A DNA stretch of 64,000 nucleotides from JBOFOR01 sp051659545 (GCF_051659545.1 NZ_JBOFOR010000289.1:11729-75728); one strand, 5' to 3'. Shown: positions 9,384 through 16,988, counted from the first letter of the stretch. Program-made: numbers and translations. The notes: a model not told the origin generated them from the sequence alone.

Positions 9384-9785
9384 ATGTATAAATCAAATAA
9401 TAATATAGCTTATGACTGTAAATATCACGTTATATGGTGTCCTAAGTATAGAAAACCTGTATTAAAAGGTGATGTTGAAAAAATGTTAAAAGAAATATTG
9501 TCATTTAAAGCAGAAACTTTAGGCGCTGAAATAATTGAAATGGAAACTGACCTAGATCACGTTAATTTGTTAGTATCTTGCGACCATCGATATGGCATTC
9601 ATAAAGTCGTGAAAGGCTTAAAAGGATTTAGTTCAAGAGTTCTTAGAAAAAATTTTCCTCACTTAAAATCAACTATGCCTACTTTATGGACTAATAGCTA
9701 TTTCTGTGCAACAGTAGGTTCTGTAAGTCTTGAAGTTGTAAAGCAATATATTGAAAATCAACAAGTAAGGACTAAAAAGAAATGA
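9384..9785 (+). CDS. tnpA: IS200/IS605 Y1 transposase TnpA, altered HUH motif
   Basis: A 133-residue single-strand transposase. CKYHVIWCPKYRKPVL, SRVLRKNFP and LPTLWTNSY-like TMPTLWTNSYF are family hallmarks. The catalytic tyrosine is in VVKQYIENQ, near the C-terminus. The usual metal-binding HUH motif (DHVHLL) reads DHVNLL, so the second His is Asn. The start is ATG 9384 after AGGAGGTG; a GTG at 9372 overlaps that box. The gene overlaps tnpB by 4 bases. The His-to-Asn change may reduce or abolish activity. Confidence 0.88.
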   Translation: MYKSNNNIAYDCKYHVIWCPKYRKPVLKGDVEKMLKEILSFKAETLGAEIIEMETDLDHVNLLVSCDHRYGIHKVVKGLKGFSSRVLRKNFPHLKSTMPTLWTNSYFCATVGSVSLEVVKQYIENQQVRTKKK

Positions 9786-10945
9786 TTAAAACACATAGAG
9801 TAAAACTAAAACTAACTCAATCTCAATTTGAGTTAGTAAGAGAAAAGCAAATGGAATGTGCTAATTGCTGGAATGAAGTTGTGAGAATATCTAAAGAATA
9901 CTACTTTGAGAATAAAAAATGGATAAGTAACTATGATATACAAAAGTTAATCAAAGGCAGATACAACCTTCATAGTGCTACGATACAAGCTATAAGTGAT
10001 AAGTTTAGTGCTAATAGAAAAACTATTGCAGAACTTAGAAAAAAAGGTAATACAAGAGCTAAATATCCATATAAAGAAAAGAAGTTTTATATAATTCCAT
10101 TTAAAAATAGTGCTATAAACACTAATGTAATGGGAAATCTAAAAATATCTATGTCTAAAGGCAGATACTTAGAGTTAGATTTTGGAATTGATAATATTAA
10201 AACTGCCGAAATTGTTTGGAGAAACGGTTATTATCTTTATTATACATTTGATAATGGAACAGTTAATCCAATAGCCGAAGGTACTAATACCATAGGTGTA
10301 GATTTGGGTGAAATTCATTCAATAGCATCGGTAACGAATGAGGGTAATGCTTTAGTTATATCTAATAGAGAAGGTAGAAGTATTAAGCAATTTAGAAATA
10401 AAATGTATGCCTATATATCTAAAAGGTTAAGTAGATGCAAAAAAGGTAGTAGACAATCAAAGAAGTTGTGGAAATTGAAAAATAAGATAAGAACTAAAAC
10501 GGATAACCAACTACAAAATCTATATCATCAAACAACAAAGAAGTTTATAGATTTCTGTATGGAGGAACAAGTATGTGAAATAGTTTTAGGTGATATAAAA
10601 GGAATTGAGAAAGAGACTAAGAAAAAGAAAAAGTTGAATAAAGTAAATAGACAAAAAATATCTCAAATGGAGTATGGTCGTATAAAAGACTATATTAAAT
10701 ATAAAGCTAAAGGACAAGGAATGGAAGTTAAATTAGTTAAGGAACATTTCACTTCTCAAACTTGCCCAAAGTGTTCTAAAAAACACAAACCAACAGGTAG
10801 AGCTTATAGTTGTACTTGTAGATATTCAACACATAGAGATATAGTTGGTGCTTGGAATATATTAAGAAAAAAATATAAGTATGATTTAGTAGACTTTAAT
10901 ATAAATCATAAGCAACCAATAAATATAAAAGTATCTACTGTTTAA
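9782..10945 (+). CDS. tnpB: TnpB RNA-guided nuclease-family protein
   Basis: A 387-residue protein of the TnpB/Cas12 ancestor family. It has an N-terminal REC/WED-like region with a lysine-rich segment. The RuvC-like domain carries the first Asp in IGVDLGEIHS, a RuvC-II region reading IVLGDIKGIE, a zinc ribbon CPKC...CTC, and the last Asp in THRDIVGAWNI. In the classical TnpB the RuvC-II motif is a Glu before Asp (ViEDL); here a Gly holds that place, as in a variant subgroup I recall with this GD(I/V)xGI motif. Whether it cuts DNA cannot be judged from sequence. It overlaps tnpA by 4 bases. Confidence 0.85.
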   Translation: MIKTHRVKLKLTQSQFELVREKQMECANCWNEVVRISKEYYFENKKWISNYDIQKLIKGRYNLHSATIQAISDKFSANRKTIAELRKKGNTRAKYPYKEKKFYIIPFKNSAINTNVMGNLKISMSKGRYLELDFGIDNIKTAEIVWRNGYYLYYTFDNGTVNPIAEGTNTIGVDLGEIHSIASVTNEGNALVISNREGRSIKQFRNKMYAYISKRLSRCKKGSRQSKKLWKLKNKIRTKTDNQLQNLYHQTTKKFIDFCMEEQVCEIVLGDIKGIEKETKKKKKLNKVNRQKISQMEYGRIKDYIKYKAKGQGMEVKLVKEHFTSQTCPKCSKKHKPTGRAYSCTCRYSTHRDIVGAWNILRKKYKYDLVDFNINHKQPINIKVSTV

Positions 10946-11075
10946 GGTAGTAGTGGCGAAGACACCGTCCTAAGTAGCTTGGTTTTGTAGAAACCTCTGC
11001 ATTTATCGTTTAGATATTTGTAAGTGACTAGCCACCAAGAAACCCCTTGCTTTAGCTATGGGGAGAGTGTCATAA
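10930..11075 (+). ncRNA. Candidate omegaRNA / right-end region of the IS element
   Basis: In IS200/IS605 elements the TnpB guide RNA overlaps the 3' end of tnpB and runs through the right end, using flanking DNA as guide. This stretch follows tnpB without a further gene, contains short GC-richer segments (GTAGTGGCGAAGACACCG, with GTGGCGAAGACAC as a small stem) and ends in the right-end hairpin. Its function is inferred from family knowledge. Confidence 0.5.
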
Positions 11076-11077
11076 TA

Positions 11078-11464
11078 TATAAGAGCAATAATACTTATAT
11101 GTTTTGGAATTGTAGTGTAAATTCAGTATTCAATGGAAATATATCTTGGTTTGATTTAACCTTTGGACAATACATAATACTTTCTGTAATTTTTACATAT
11201 ATATTATCTATAGCATTCTCTACAATGGCTATGTTTGTTTCTTCAAAAGTATACACATACATTGCATTAATAGGAGCTCAAATACCAATACTATTCTTGA
11301 TAAATAAGGGAATATCAAGACCTATAGAATACTTCCTATTATTCACAGGTACTTATGTACCAAAGTATACATTGCCAATAGTATTAATAGTTCTTATATT
11401 AACCGCAGTTATATTTATGATTACTGCTAATAAAAAGGAATGTATAAGGGATATCAATAATTAG
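11078..11464 (+). pseudogene. 3' fragment of a membrane permease (ABC-2-like)
   Basis: An open frame of 128 codons without its own start follows the right IS end. It encodes about four hydrophobic segments (for example YIILSVIFTYILSIAFS and LPIVLIVLILTAVIFMI) and ends KKECIRDINN. It looks like the C-terminal half of an ABC-type permease. A full gene would need roughly 100 or more further residues, so the insertion probably came with a deletion. Its cognate ATPase is not in the window. Confidence 0.5.
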
Positions 11465-11542
11465 TTTTTTATATATAAATATATTTTTATAAAAACATTG
11501 AAAAATACGAACCATTGTTATATAATTAGAAAAAACATACAA

Positions 11543-11609
11543 CCTGTATAAATTTGGTAATATGGACCGAAAGTTTCTACAAGGCTACCTTAAATGGCCT
11601 AGCTACAGG
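11543..11609 (+). promoter_or_regulatory. Purine (guanine-class) riboswitch aptamer
   Basis: P1 is CCTGTA (11543-11548) with TACAGG (11604-11609). J1-2 is TAAAT. Conserved core AAGTTTCTAC (11571-11580) is the J2-3 of purine aptamers, and loops GGTAATATGGACC and CTACCTTAAATGGCC match L2/L3. The base before the 3' P1 strand, equivalent to position 74 that pairs with ligand, is C (11603), which marks guanine rather than adenine binding. The base after CTAC is A where C is usual. The aptamer is followed by a terminator. Confidence 0.85.
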
Positions 11610-11661
11610 AGTTATAGACTAAGTTCTACTATATAGTAGTACGGTATTTTAGTATATGATA

Positions 11662-11696
11662 AGCTCCTGCCAATTTAATTGACAGGGGCTTTTTTT
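11662..11696 (+). terminator. Riboswitch-controlled terminator
   Basis: AGCTCCTGCCAAT and ATTGACAGGGGCT form a strong stem followed by TTTTTTT. CTCCTG (11664-11669) can instead pair with CAGGAG (11606-11611) at the 3' strand of P1. Without ligand that pairing would act as antiterminator; with ligand P1 forms and the terminator folds. An OFF switch is therefore predicted. Confidence 0.85.
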
Positions 11697-11725
11697 AATA
11701 AATATATATATATGGGAGAGTAAAA

Positions 11726-12397
11726 ATGACAAAAACTACACTTACTATGAAAGAATGGTTACAAAGAATAACTATAAATATGATAGGATTGTTCGTATTA
11801 AGTCTTGGAGCTACGCTAGGTATAATTTGTGGCTTAGGAGCAAGTCCTTTTGATGTTTTACAAGTGGGGATGACTAACTATTTACCTATAACAATAGGTC
11901 AAGCATCACAAATAATAGCGTTAATATTTCTTATATATACTTGGAGTAAAGGGGTTATACCAGGTATAGGAACTATATTAAATGTTATACTTGTAGGTGG
12001 ATTTATAGATTTGATATTTACTTTTGGAATACAAACACCAGAAACTGTATTATTTAAATTTGTAATGTTATTTTTAAGCATAGCGCTAGCCGGATTTGGT
12101 ATAGTATTATCTTTAAAAGCTAGAATAGGTGTAGGAACTAGAGATTCATTTATGGAATATTTAGTAACAGCTACAAATAAAGATGTTAATAAAATAAGAT
12201 CTATTATAGAGGTTTGTGTATTTTTCTTAGGAATGCTACTTGGTGGACCTATTGGAATAGGAAGTATAATAACAGCCTTAACATTGGGTCATATGATTAC
12301 TTTTTGGGCAAAAGTATTAAATTATGATTTTGATGTAAATAATCACTATACATTTAATGATATTGTAAACGTATATAAAGGTAAAGTTGTATCATAG
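11726..12397 (+). CDS. YczE-like integral membrane protein under purine riboswitch control
   Basis: A 223-residue membrane protein with about five hydrophobic segments and the motifs LGATLGIICGLGASPFDVLQ and LKARIGVGTRDSFMEYL, typical of the YczE/YitT-like family whose biochemical role is not established. ATG 11726 follows GGGAGAG. Control by a guanine-type riboswitch suggests that it moves a purine base or nucleoside, or responds to purine stress. The motifs and riboswitch are seen; the transport role is inference. Confidence 0.8.
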   Translation: MTKTTLTMKEWLQRITINMIGLFVLSLGATLGIICGLGASPFDVLQVGMTNYLPITIGQASQIIALIFLIYTWSKGVIPGIGTILNVILVGGFIDLIFTFGIQTPETVLFKFVMLFLSIALAGFGIVLSLKARIGVGTRDSFMEYLVTATNKDVNKIRSIIEVCVFFLGMLLGGPIGIGSIITALTLGHMITFWAKVLNYDFDVNNHYTFNDIVNVYKGKVVS

Positions 12398-12427
12398 TAA
12401 ATTAAATAAAATAATTACATTGAAGAC

Positions 12428-12462
12428 AAAAGGGAGGAAGCCAATACAGCTCCCTCTTTTTT
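12428..12462 (+). terminator. Terminator after the YczE-like gene
   Basis: AAAAGGGAG pairs with CTCCCTCTTTT, followed by a TTTTTT run, placed between convergent genes. Confidence 0.75.
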
Positions 12463-12468
12463 ATAGTT

Positions 12469-12648
12469 TTATTTACACTTTGCTATGAAATCTTCTTGAG
12501 AATCAGCTGTTATTAATTCATCATTTATTTCTCCTATTAAATCAGTTCCACATGTACCTATACAACCTTCTTCAAATTCTTCCCCTAAAAGGGCTTTTCT
12601 TAGTTCATCTATATCCATACCAGAACATGCTGGACAAAGTCTTATCAT
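12469..12648 (-). CDS. Small cysteine-rich protein, DUF1450-like
   Basis: A 59-residue protein beginning MIRLCPACSGMDIDELRKAL, with a CXXC near the N-terminus and a second pair in CIGTCG. AGGAGG lies 9 bases upstream of its ATG, and the frame ends TGTAAATAA. The CPAC...CIGTCG layout resembles small thioredoxin-like or iron-sulfur DUF1450-type proteins of Firmicutes. It stands alone between convergent YczE and divergent aldolase genes. The function is unknown; metal or disulfide chemistry is only suggested by the four cysteines. Confidence 0.75.
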   Translation of the reverse strand: MIRLCPACSGMDIDELRKALLGEEFEEGCIGTCGTDLIGEINDELITADSQEDFIAKCK

Positions 12649-12870
12649 TGTTGTATTCCTCCTAAAGATTGATTAAATTAATTATGTTATATTAACATAT
12701 TGGATATATACCCCAGTTTCTTAACTTAAAACAAAATATAATAAAATTTCAATTTAAATTTAGTAAATAAATAATATTTATTATAAATATATAAGATAGA
12801 CTATTGATTAATTTATTTTATTCTATAAAATATTAATTAAATACATTAACAAATAATGGGGGGAATAAGG

Positions 12871-13488
12871 ATGAAAAAATTAAAAAGTATAGGTGTAATT
12901 GCAGCTATCACAGCTAAAAGTTCCGAAAAAGCTATAGAGTATATAAGTGCATGTGTAAAAGGTGGAATTCAAGGGATTGAAATTAATTATGCAACTCCTA
13001 ATATCAATGAAGTAGTAAAAAAAGTAAAAGTGAATTATCCAGATTTATTAATAGGAGTAGCAGAAATTCCAGATACTTTAGTAGCACAAGAACTTATAGA
13101 GTTAGGTGTAAATTATGTAACAACTCCATATAGTGACTATCGAATAGAAATGGCTTGTCAGAACATAAAGGGTTTAACGTATATACCAGGATGTATGACA
13201 TTATCAGAAATTAAGCAAGAAAAAGATAAAGGTAATAATATCATAAAACTATATCCAGCAGAGATATTAAATCCTAAATATATATCAATAATAAATTCAA
13301 TAATGAAATTTGTTGATGTAATGCCAGCAGGGGGAATAAACATAGATAATATAGACCAGTGGTTTGAAAATGGTGCATATTGTGTGGTTGTTGGTAGATA
13401 TTTAATAGAAAAAGATGATTCTGAGGAAATAGAAAAAAGAGCTAAAGCGCTTATTGATAAATACAACAAGTTAAAATTAAATAAATAA
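12871..13488 (+). CDS. KDPG/KHG aldolase-family protein (solo copy)
   Basis: A 205-residue TIM-barrel aldolase. The Schiff-base lysine is present (Lys126 in NIIKLYPAEI), as are the phosphate-loop glycine motifs MPAGGI and YCVVVGRYL. The catalytic-region glutamate is in GIEINYATPN, but the Arg four residues on in KDPG aldolases is not there. It aligns with the second copy at 30484 yet diverges widely, so it may act on another 2-keto-3-deoxy acid. No sugar-acid genes flank it. ATG 12871 follows a GGGGG stretch; an in-frame ATG at 12856 precedes that stretch and is unlikely. Confidence 0.82.
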   Translation: MKKLKSIGVIAAITAKSSEKAIEYISACVKGGIQGIEINYATPNINEVVKKVKVNYPDLLIGVAEIPDTLVAQELIELGVNYVTTPYSDYRIEMACQNIKGLTYIPGCMTLSEIKQEKDKGNNIIKLYPAEILNPKYISIINSIMKFVDVMPAGGINIDNIDQWFENGAYCVVVGRYLIEKDDSEEIEKRAKALIDKYNKLKLNK

Positions 13489-13530
13489 ATTTTGTTATAA
13501 AATATTTTTATAGACAAGATTGGAATTTAT

Positions 13531-13567
13531 AAAAGGTATTGATTAAAAAATAAATCAATACCTTTTT
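13531..13567. terminator. Bidirectional terminator between aldolase and MATE genes
   Basis: AAAAGGTATTGATT and AATCAATACCTTTT form a 14-bp perfect stem with T runs on both strands. It serves both convergent genes. Confidence 0.9.
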
Positions 13568-13570
13568 AAT

Positions 13571-14923
13571 TTAAGCAGAAATCTGATTAAGATCTTCACT
13601 GCACATAGAACTCAACTCTTTTTTTCTCTTATTTAGTATTAAACTAGCTATTACGAATATTATTAATTCAGATACAAAAGTAGCCAACCATATACCTTTA
13701 CCACCAAATAAAACAATCATAACAACTAAAGTTAGTGATATAATAACAAGCCCTCTACCTAAAGCAATAATACTTGCAAAGAAAGATTTCCCTGTTGATA
13801 CACAAAAACCAGATACTATTATATTATATCCAACTATTAAAAATGCAAAAGAAGAGATTCTAAGAGTTAAAACTGTATATCTAAATAAATCTAGATTAGA
13901 TTTATCTATAAACATACTAGTAATAGCCTCTGAAAAAATTATAACTACGAAGAAACCTATTATTGAAGCTTTTTTAATAGTACTTAAGCTTATTTTTAAT
14001 AAATTAAGAACTGATTTGTAGTCTCCTTTTCCATAATAAAAACTACATATTGGTTGTAAACCTTGAGAAACCCCCATCATAGTAGATATTACAAGAGTAT
14101 TAATATAGCAGACTACACTATAACTAACTAATGCATCTTCTCCTATAAATCTTAAAATACATTGGTTAAATAACAAAACAATAATACCTAAGCTAGCCTC
14201 AGTTGTACAATCAGGTAAACCGATGCTTACTACACGCCCTATAAAACTAAAATCAAATTTAAATTTGCAAAATCTTAGCTTTCCTTTTCTCTTTAAAAAA
14301 TGAATCAAGAAAAATGATATTGAAAATACTCTAGCTATTCCAGTAGCAAGAGCAGCTCCTTCTACACCCCAGTTTAATTTAATAACAAATATATAATCAA
14401 GAACTATATTAGTTATAGCAGAGATGACAACACCAATAGTTGAAAGGTGAGGGTAGCCATCACATTTAATAAGTAGCTCTAGACTATATGAAATTAGGTA
14501 ACATGGTATAAATAGAATGATAATTCCTAAGTAACCTTTTACATAAGAGAAAGTAGATTCAGTACCCCCTAAAAATAAGCATAGCTTATCCAAGTTTAAT
14601 AAAGAAACTACAATCATTACAATAGATATTAATACTAAAACTACAGTATTTAATGAAAAATATTCGCTAGCTTTTTTAGTATCACCTTTGCCAAGAGTAA
14701 TAGAAACTATTGTAGATGCTCCTGTAGAAAAAAGAACTGATAATGCAAATAAAGTGTTAATAAAAGGCATAGATATATTTATTGCAGCTAAGGCTTCACT
14801 ACCCACACCCCTACTAACAAAAGCTCCATCTACCATAGAGTATAAAGAAAATACCCACATTGAAGCTACTGAAGGTATTACATATTGTTTAAATAATGAT
14901 TTTAAATCTTTTGAATTTTCCAT
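13571..14923 (-). CDS. MATE-family multidrug/Na+ efflux transporter
   Basis: A 450-residue integral membrane protein of about 12 helices with two internally similar halves. The first helix region reads SVASMWVFSLYSMVDGAFVSRGVG, typical of MATE exporters, and GGKGIWLATFVSELI closes the last helices. ATG 14923 follows AGGAGG. It is transcribed away from a MerR regulator, with a MerR-type promoter between them, so drug-inducible efflux is likely. The substrate is not known. Confidence 0.92.
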   Translation of the reverse strand: MENSKDLKSLFKQYVIPSVASMWVFSLYSMVDGAFVSRGVGSEALAAINISMPFINTLFALSVLFSTGASTIVSITLGKGDTKKASEYFSLNTVVLVLISIVMIVVSLLNLDKLCLFLGGTESTFSYVKGYLGIIILFIPCYLISYSLELLIKCDGYPHLSTIGVVISAITNIVLDYIFVIKLNWGVEGAALATGIARVFSISFFLIHFLKRKGKLRFCKFKFDFSFIGRVVSIGLPDCTTEASLGIIVLLFNQCILRFIGEDALVSYSVVCYINTLVISTMMGVSQGLQPICSFYYGKGDYKSVLNLLKISLSTIKKASIIGFFVVIIFSEAITSMFIDKSNLDLFRYTVLTLRISSFAFLIVGYNIIVSGFCVSTGKSFFASIIALGRGLVIISLTLVVMIVLFGGKGIWLATFVSELIIFVIASLILNKRKKELSSMCSEDLNQISA

Positions 14924-14949
14924 TGATAACCTCCTATCCCATAAAGTAG

Positions 14950-14980
14950 AATATAAACTAGAGTATAATACTCAAGTCAA
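14950..14980 (-). promoter_or_regulatory. MerR-type promoter and operator of the MATE gene
   Basis: On the minus strand TTGACT (-35) and TATATT (-10) are separated by 19 bp, longer than the normal 17. The spacer contains the dyad GAGTATTATACTC (14961-14973). A long spacer with a central palindrome is the hallmark of promoters that MerR proteins activate by DNA distortion, which fits the divergent MerR gene. Confidence 0.78.
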
Positions 14981-15023
14981 CAACTTTAACAATATTATTA
15001 TAATAAGCAAATGAGGTCAACTT

Positions 15024-15848
15024 ATGAAAAGAAAATATTATAAAACAGGAGAACTTTCGAAAATATATAAAATAGGTAGAGATTCCTTAAAATATTATGA
15101 GAAATTAGGACTTTTAAATCCTACTAGAGATAAAAATACTTATAGAATGTACACTATCAAGGATATATGTAATTTAAGCCTTATAAAAGAGCTTAGAAGT
15201 TTAGATTTTTCAATGCAAAGAATAAAAGAATACCTAAAAAATAGAAATATAGAAACAACTAAAAAAATGTTAAAAGAAGAATTGAGCTTAATAGAGCAAA
15301 AGTTAGAAGAATTATTAACGCATAAGGATAGTATTAATCAAAGATTAAAATCAATAAATAACGCAATAGATAATACTAATGTTAATAGAATAGAGCTTAT
15401 CTATATCAACAAGAGAAAGGCTATTGCGAGAAAAACAAATGGAGAATTTACTGAAAATGTTGATTATTTAATACAAAGGCTAAATGAAAACCTAGAAGAA
15501 AATTTTTACATTTTAGGAAATAGTAACTTTGGAGGAGTATTTGATTCAAAAAGTATTGATAGAGGAGTGTATAATAACTATAAATCAATACTATGTTTTA
15601 TAGAAGATGACTCGGTAAGATCTAATTTTATTTTAGATGAGGGGTATTATGTAACGTATACATATAGAGGTGATTATAAGCAATCTTCTAGAGTACTCCC
15701 TATGATGTATAAATTTATCAAAGCTAATAATTATGTAGTGCTTGGAGATCCAATAGAAATATATAAAATAGATATATATGAAACTGATACAGAAGATGAG
15801 TATGTTACTCAAGTTCAAATTCCAGTAAAGCTATTAATGGATTGTTAG
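15024..15848 (+). CDS. MerR-family regulator with GyrI-like effector domain
   Basis: A 274-residue BmrR/BltR-type regulator. Residues 1-75 are the MerR winged helix (YYKTGELSKIYKIGRDSLKYYEKLGLL region). Residues 75-120 are a coiled-coil dimerisation helix. Residues 120-274 form a GyrI-like small-molecule-binding domain ending VTQVQIPVKL. It is divergent from the MATE pump and is its likely activator, with drugs as ligand. ATG 15024 follows GAGGTCAACTT. Confidence 0.9.
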   Translation: MKRKYYKTGELSKIYKIGRDSLKYYEKLGLLNPTRDKNTYRMYTIKDICNLSLIKELRSLDFSMQRIKEYLKNRNIETTKKMLKEELSLIEQKLEELLTHKDSINQRLKSINNAIDNTNVNRIELIYINKRKAIARKTNGEFTENVDYLIQRLNENLEENFYILGNSNFGGVFDSKSIDRGVYNNYKSILCFIEDDSVRSNFILDEGYYVTYTYRGDYKQSSRVLPMMYKFIKANNYVVLGDPIEIYKIDIYETDTEDEYVTQVQIPVKLLMDC

Positions 15849-15927
15849 TTCTAGAGATTTTAACTCTACGGTTCGTTTATTGAATAATATATCGAGATGG
15901 TTTAAATTATTAATAGAGGTGATGCCA

Positions 15928-16512
15928 ATGGATTGTAGTAAGATAGGTAGTTTAATATATAAATTAAGAAAAGAAAAAAACATGACACAAAAGCAAGTTG
16001 CAGATGCCATGAATATAAGTGATAAAACAATAAGTAAATGGGAAAGAGGATTAGGGTGTCCTGATATTTCTTTACTCCCTAAATTGGCAGAAATACTTGA
16101 AATAAGTGTTGATGGAATTTTATCTGGAGAAATAAATTTAAACGAATCAGTAGGAGGCAATATGAATAAATTAAAGTTTTATGTGTGTCCACAATGTAAT
16201 AATTTGATGACTGCAACAGGAGAGGCAACTATTTCATGTTGCGGTAAAGTAATAGAAGCATTAAGTGCTAAAAAAGCTGAAGATGAACATCTACTTGATA
16301 TAGAGCCTGTAGAAGATGAGTTATTTGTAACTACTAAACATGAAATGAAAAAAGAACATTATATATCTTTTATAGCTTATGTTAGGGGAGATAGAGCTCT
16401 TATAGTAAAGCAATATCCTGAATGGGATATGCAATTTAGATTCCATAAACAAGGGCGTGGAAGATTGTATTTCTATTGTACAAATGATGGACTATATTAT
16501 CAAACTATATAA
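15928..16512 (+). CDS. XRE DNA-binding domain fused to a desulfoferrodoxin-like domain
   Basis: A 194-residue protein. Residues 1-65 are an XRE helix-turn-helix (KEKNMTQKQVADAMNISDKT, then ISKWERG). Residues 84-108 look like a desulforedoxin FeCys4 centre: Cys87-X2-Cys90 and the pair Cys104-Cys105. Residues 115-194 match superoxide reductase: His121 (DEHLLDIE), His138-X5-His144 (HEMKKEHYI) and Cys184-T-N-Asp187 (YCTNDGLYY). In superoxide reductase the last motif is Cys-X2-His, so one iron ligand is His-to-Asp. A redox- or iron-sensing repressor is plausible. The start ATG 15928 follows AGAGGTGA; upstream in-frame ATGs lack a box. It neighbours the heme-sensing hsmRA genes. Confidence 0.8.
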   Translation: MDCSKIGSLIYKLRKEKNMTQKQVADAMNISDKTISKWERGLGCPDISLLPKLAEILEISVDGILSGEINLNESVGGNMNKLKFYVCPQCNNLMTATGEATISCCGKVIEALSAKKAEDEHLLDIEPVEDELFVTTKHEMKKEHYISFIAYVRGDRALIVKQYPEWDMQFRFHKQGRGRLYFYCTNDGLYYQTI

Positions 16513-16514
16513 AG

Positions 16515-16543
16515 ACTTGAGGGAAATTGAATTTCCCTCAAGT
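16515..16543. terminator. Hairpin between convergent genes
   Basis: ACTTGAGGGAAAT and ATTTCCCTCAAGT form a perfect 13-bp stem with a 3-base loop. U runs are short on both sides, so it is a modest bidirectional terminator. A second small dyad TTCTATATAATATAGAA lies at 16573-16589. Confidence 0.65.
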
Positions 16544-16589
16544 ACTAAGTCCTATTAAACTCAAATAGTAAGTTCTATATAATATAGAA

Positions 16590-16988
16590 TTATCCCATCA
16601 TTCCTATAACCATACCTATAAAGTAAGGAACAAGCCATATTGTCCAAACTACTATACTAAATTTATGGAAGAATCTTTTCTTTTCTTCATCACCTTTTGC
16701 TAAAACATAAGTTGCCCAACCTGCATGGAATAACATAAGCACTATTGCAAGGAATCCTGTAATACCATGTAGATTTTGAGTAAACGCAGATGTTGCAATT
16801 CCAGCAGAAGCTTTAGCTATTTGCCCCATTGTTAAAGTTCCTAATGTATCACAAACTAATCCACACCAGAATATTATAACGTGTTTTTTGTTTAAAGTAT
16901 TAGATCTTCTTTCACCAAATACACCTACAGTGTAAAGTAGAAGAGCTGAAGTAATAAATACTATTGCTATTATTAATTTTGAATCCAT
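16590..16988 (-). CDS. hsmA: HsmA-like heme-capturing membrane protein (TIGR03987-type)
   Basis: A 132-residue protein with about four hydrophobic segments, including LHGITGFLAIVLMLFHAGWATYVL with two membrane histidines that could bind heme. It closely resembles HsmA of Clostridioides difficile, a membrane protein that binds heme and aids peroxide defence. It follows the MarR gene in the same operon. ATG 16988 is chosen because AAGGAG lies 8 bases upstream; the GTG at 16997 overlaps the box and the hsmR stop. The name is assigned by family resemblance plus gene order. Confidence 0.82.
   Translation of the reverse strand: MDSKLIIAIVFITSALLLYTVGVFGERRSNTLNKKHVIIFWCGLVCDTLGTLTMGQIAKASAGIATSAFTQNLHGITGFLAIVLMLFHAGWATYVLAKGDEEKKRFFHKFSIVVWTIWLVPYFIGMVIGMMG

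Larger units (their letters stand above)
9246..11075 (+). mobile_element. IS200/IS605-family insertion sequence (tnpA + tnpB)
   Basis: Both ends carry the same subterminal imperfect hairpin, CCCCTTGCTTTAGCTATGGG (left, about 9262-9281; right, about 11043-11062), of the type TnpA recognises at IS200/IS605 ends. Between them lie tnpA and an overlapping tnpB. There are no terminal inverted repeats or target duplication, as expected. TTAC at 9242-9245 resembles the tetranucleotide used by some members, so the left boundary may be 9245/9246. The outer limits are approximate. Confidence 0.8.

Noticed and set aside
9782..10945. TnpB as an established nuclease-dead repressor (TldR)
   Set aside because: The first and last RuvC aspartates remain, it sits in a complete IS with tnpA, and it lacks the known neighbours (flagellin or oppF genes).
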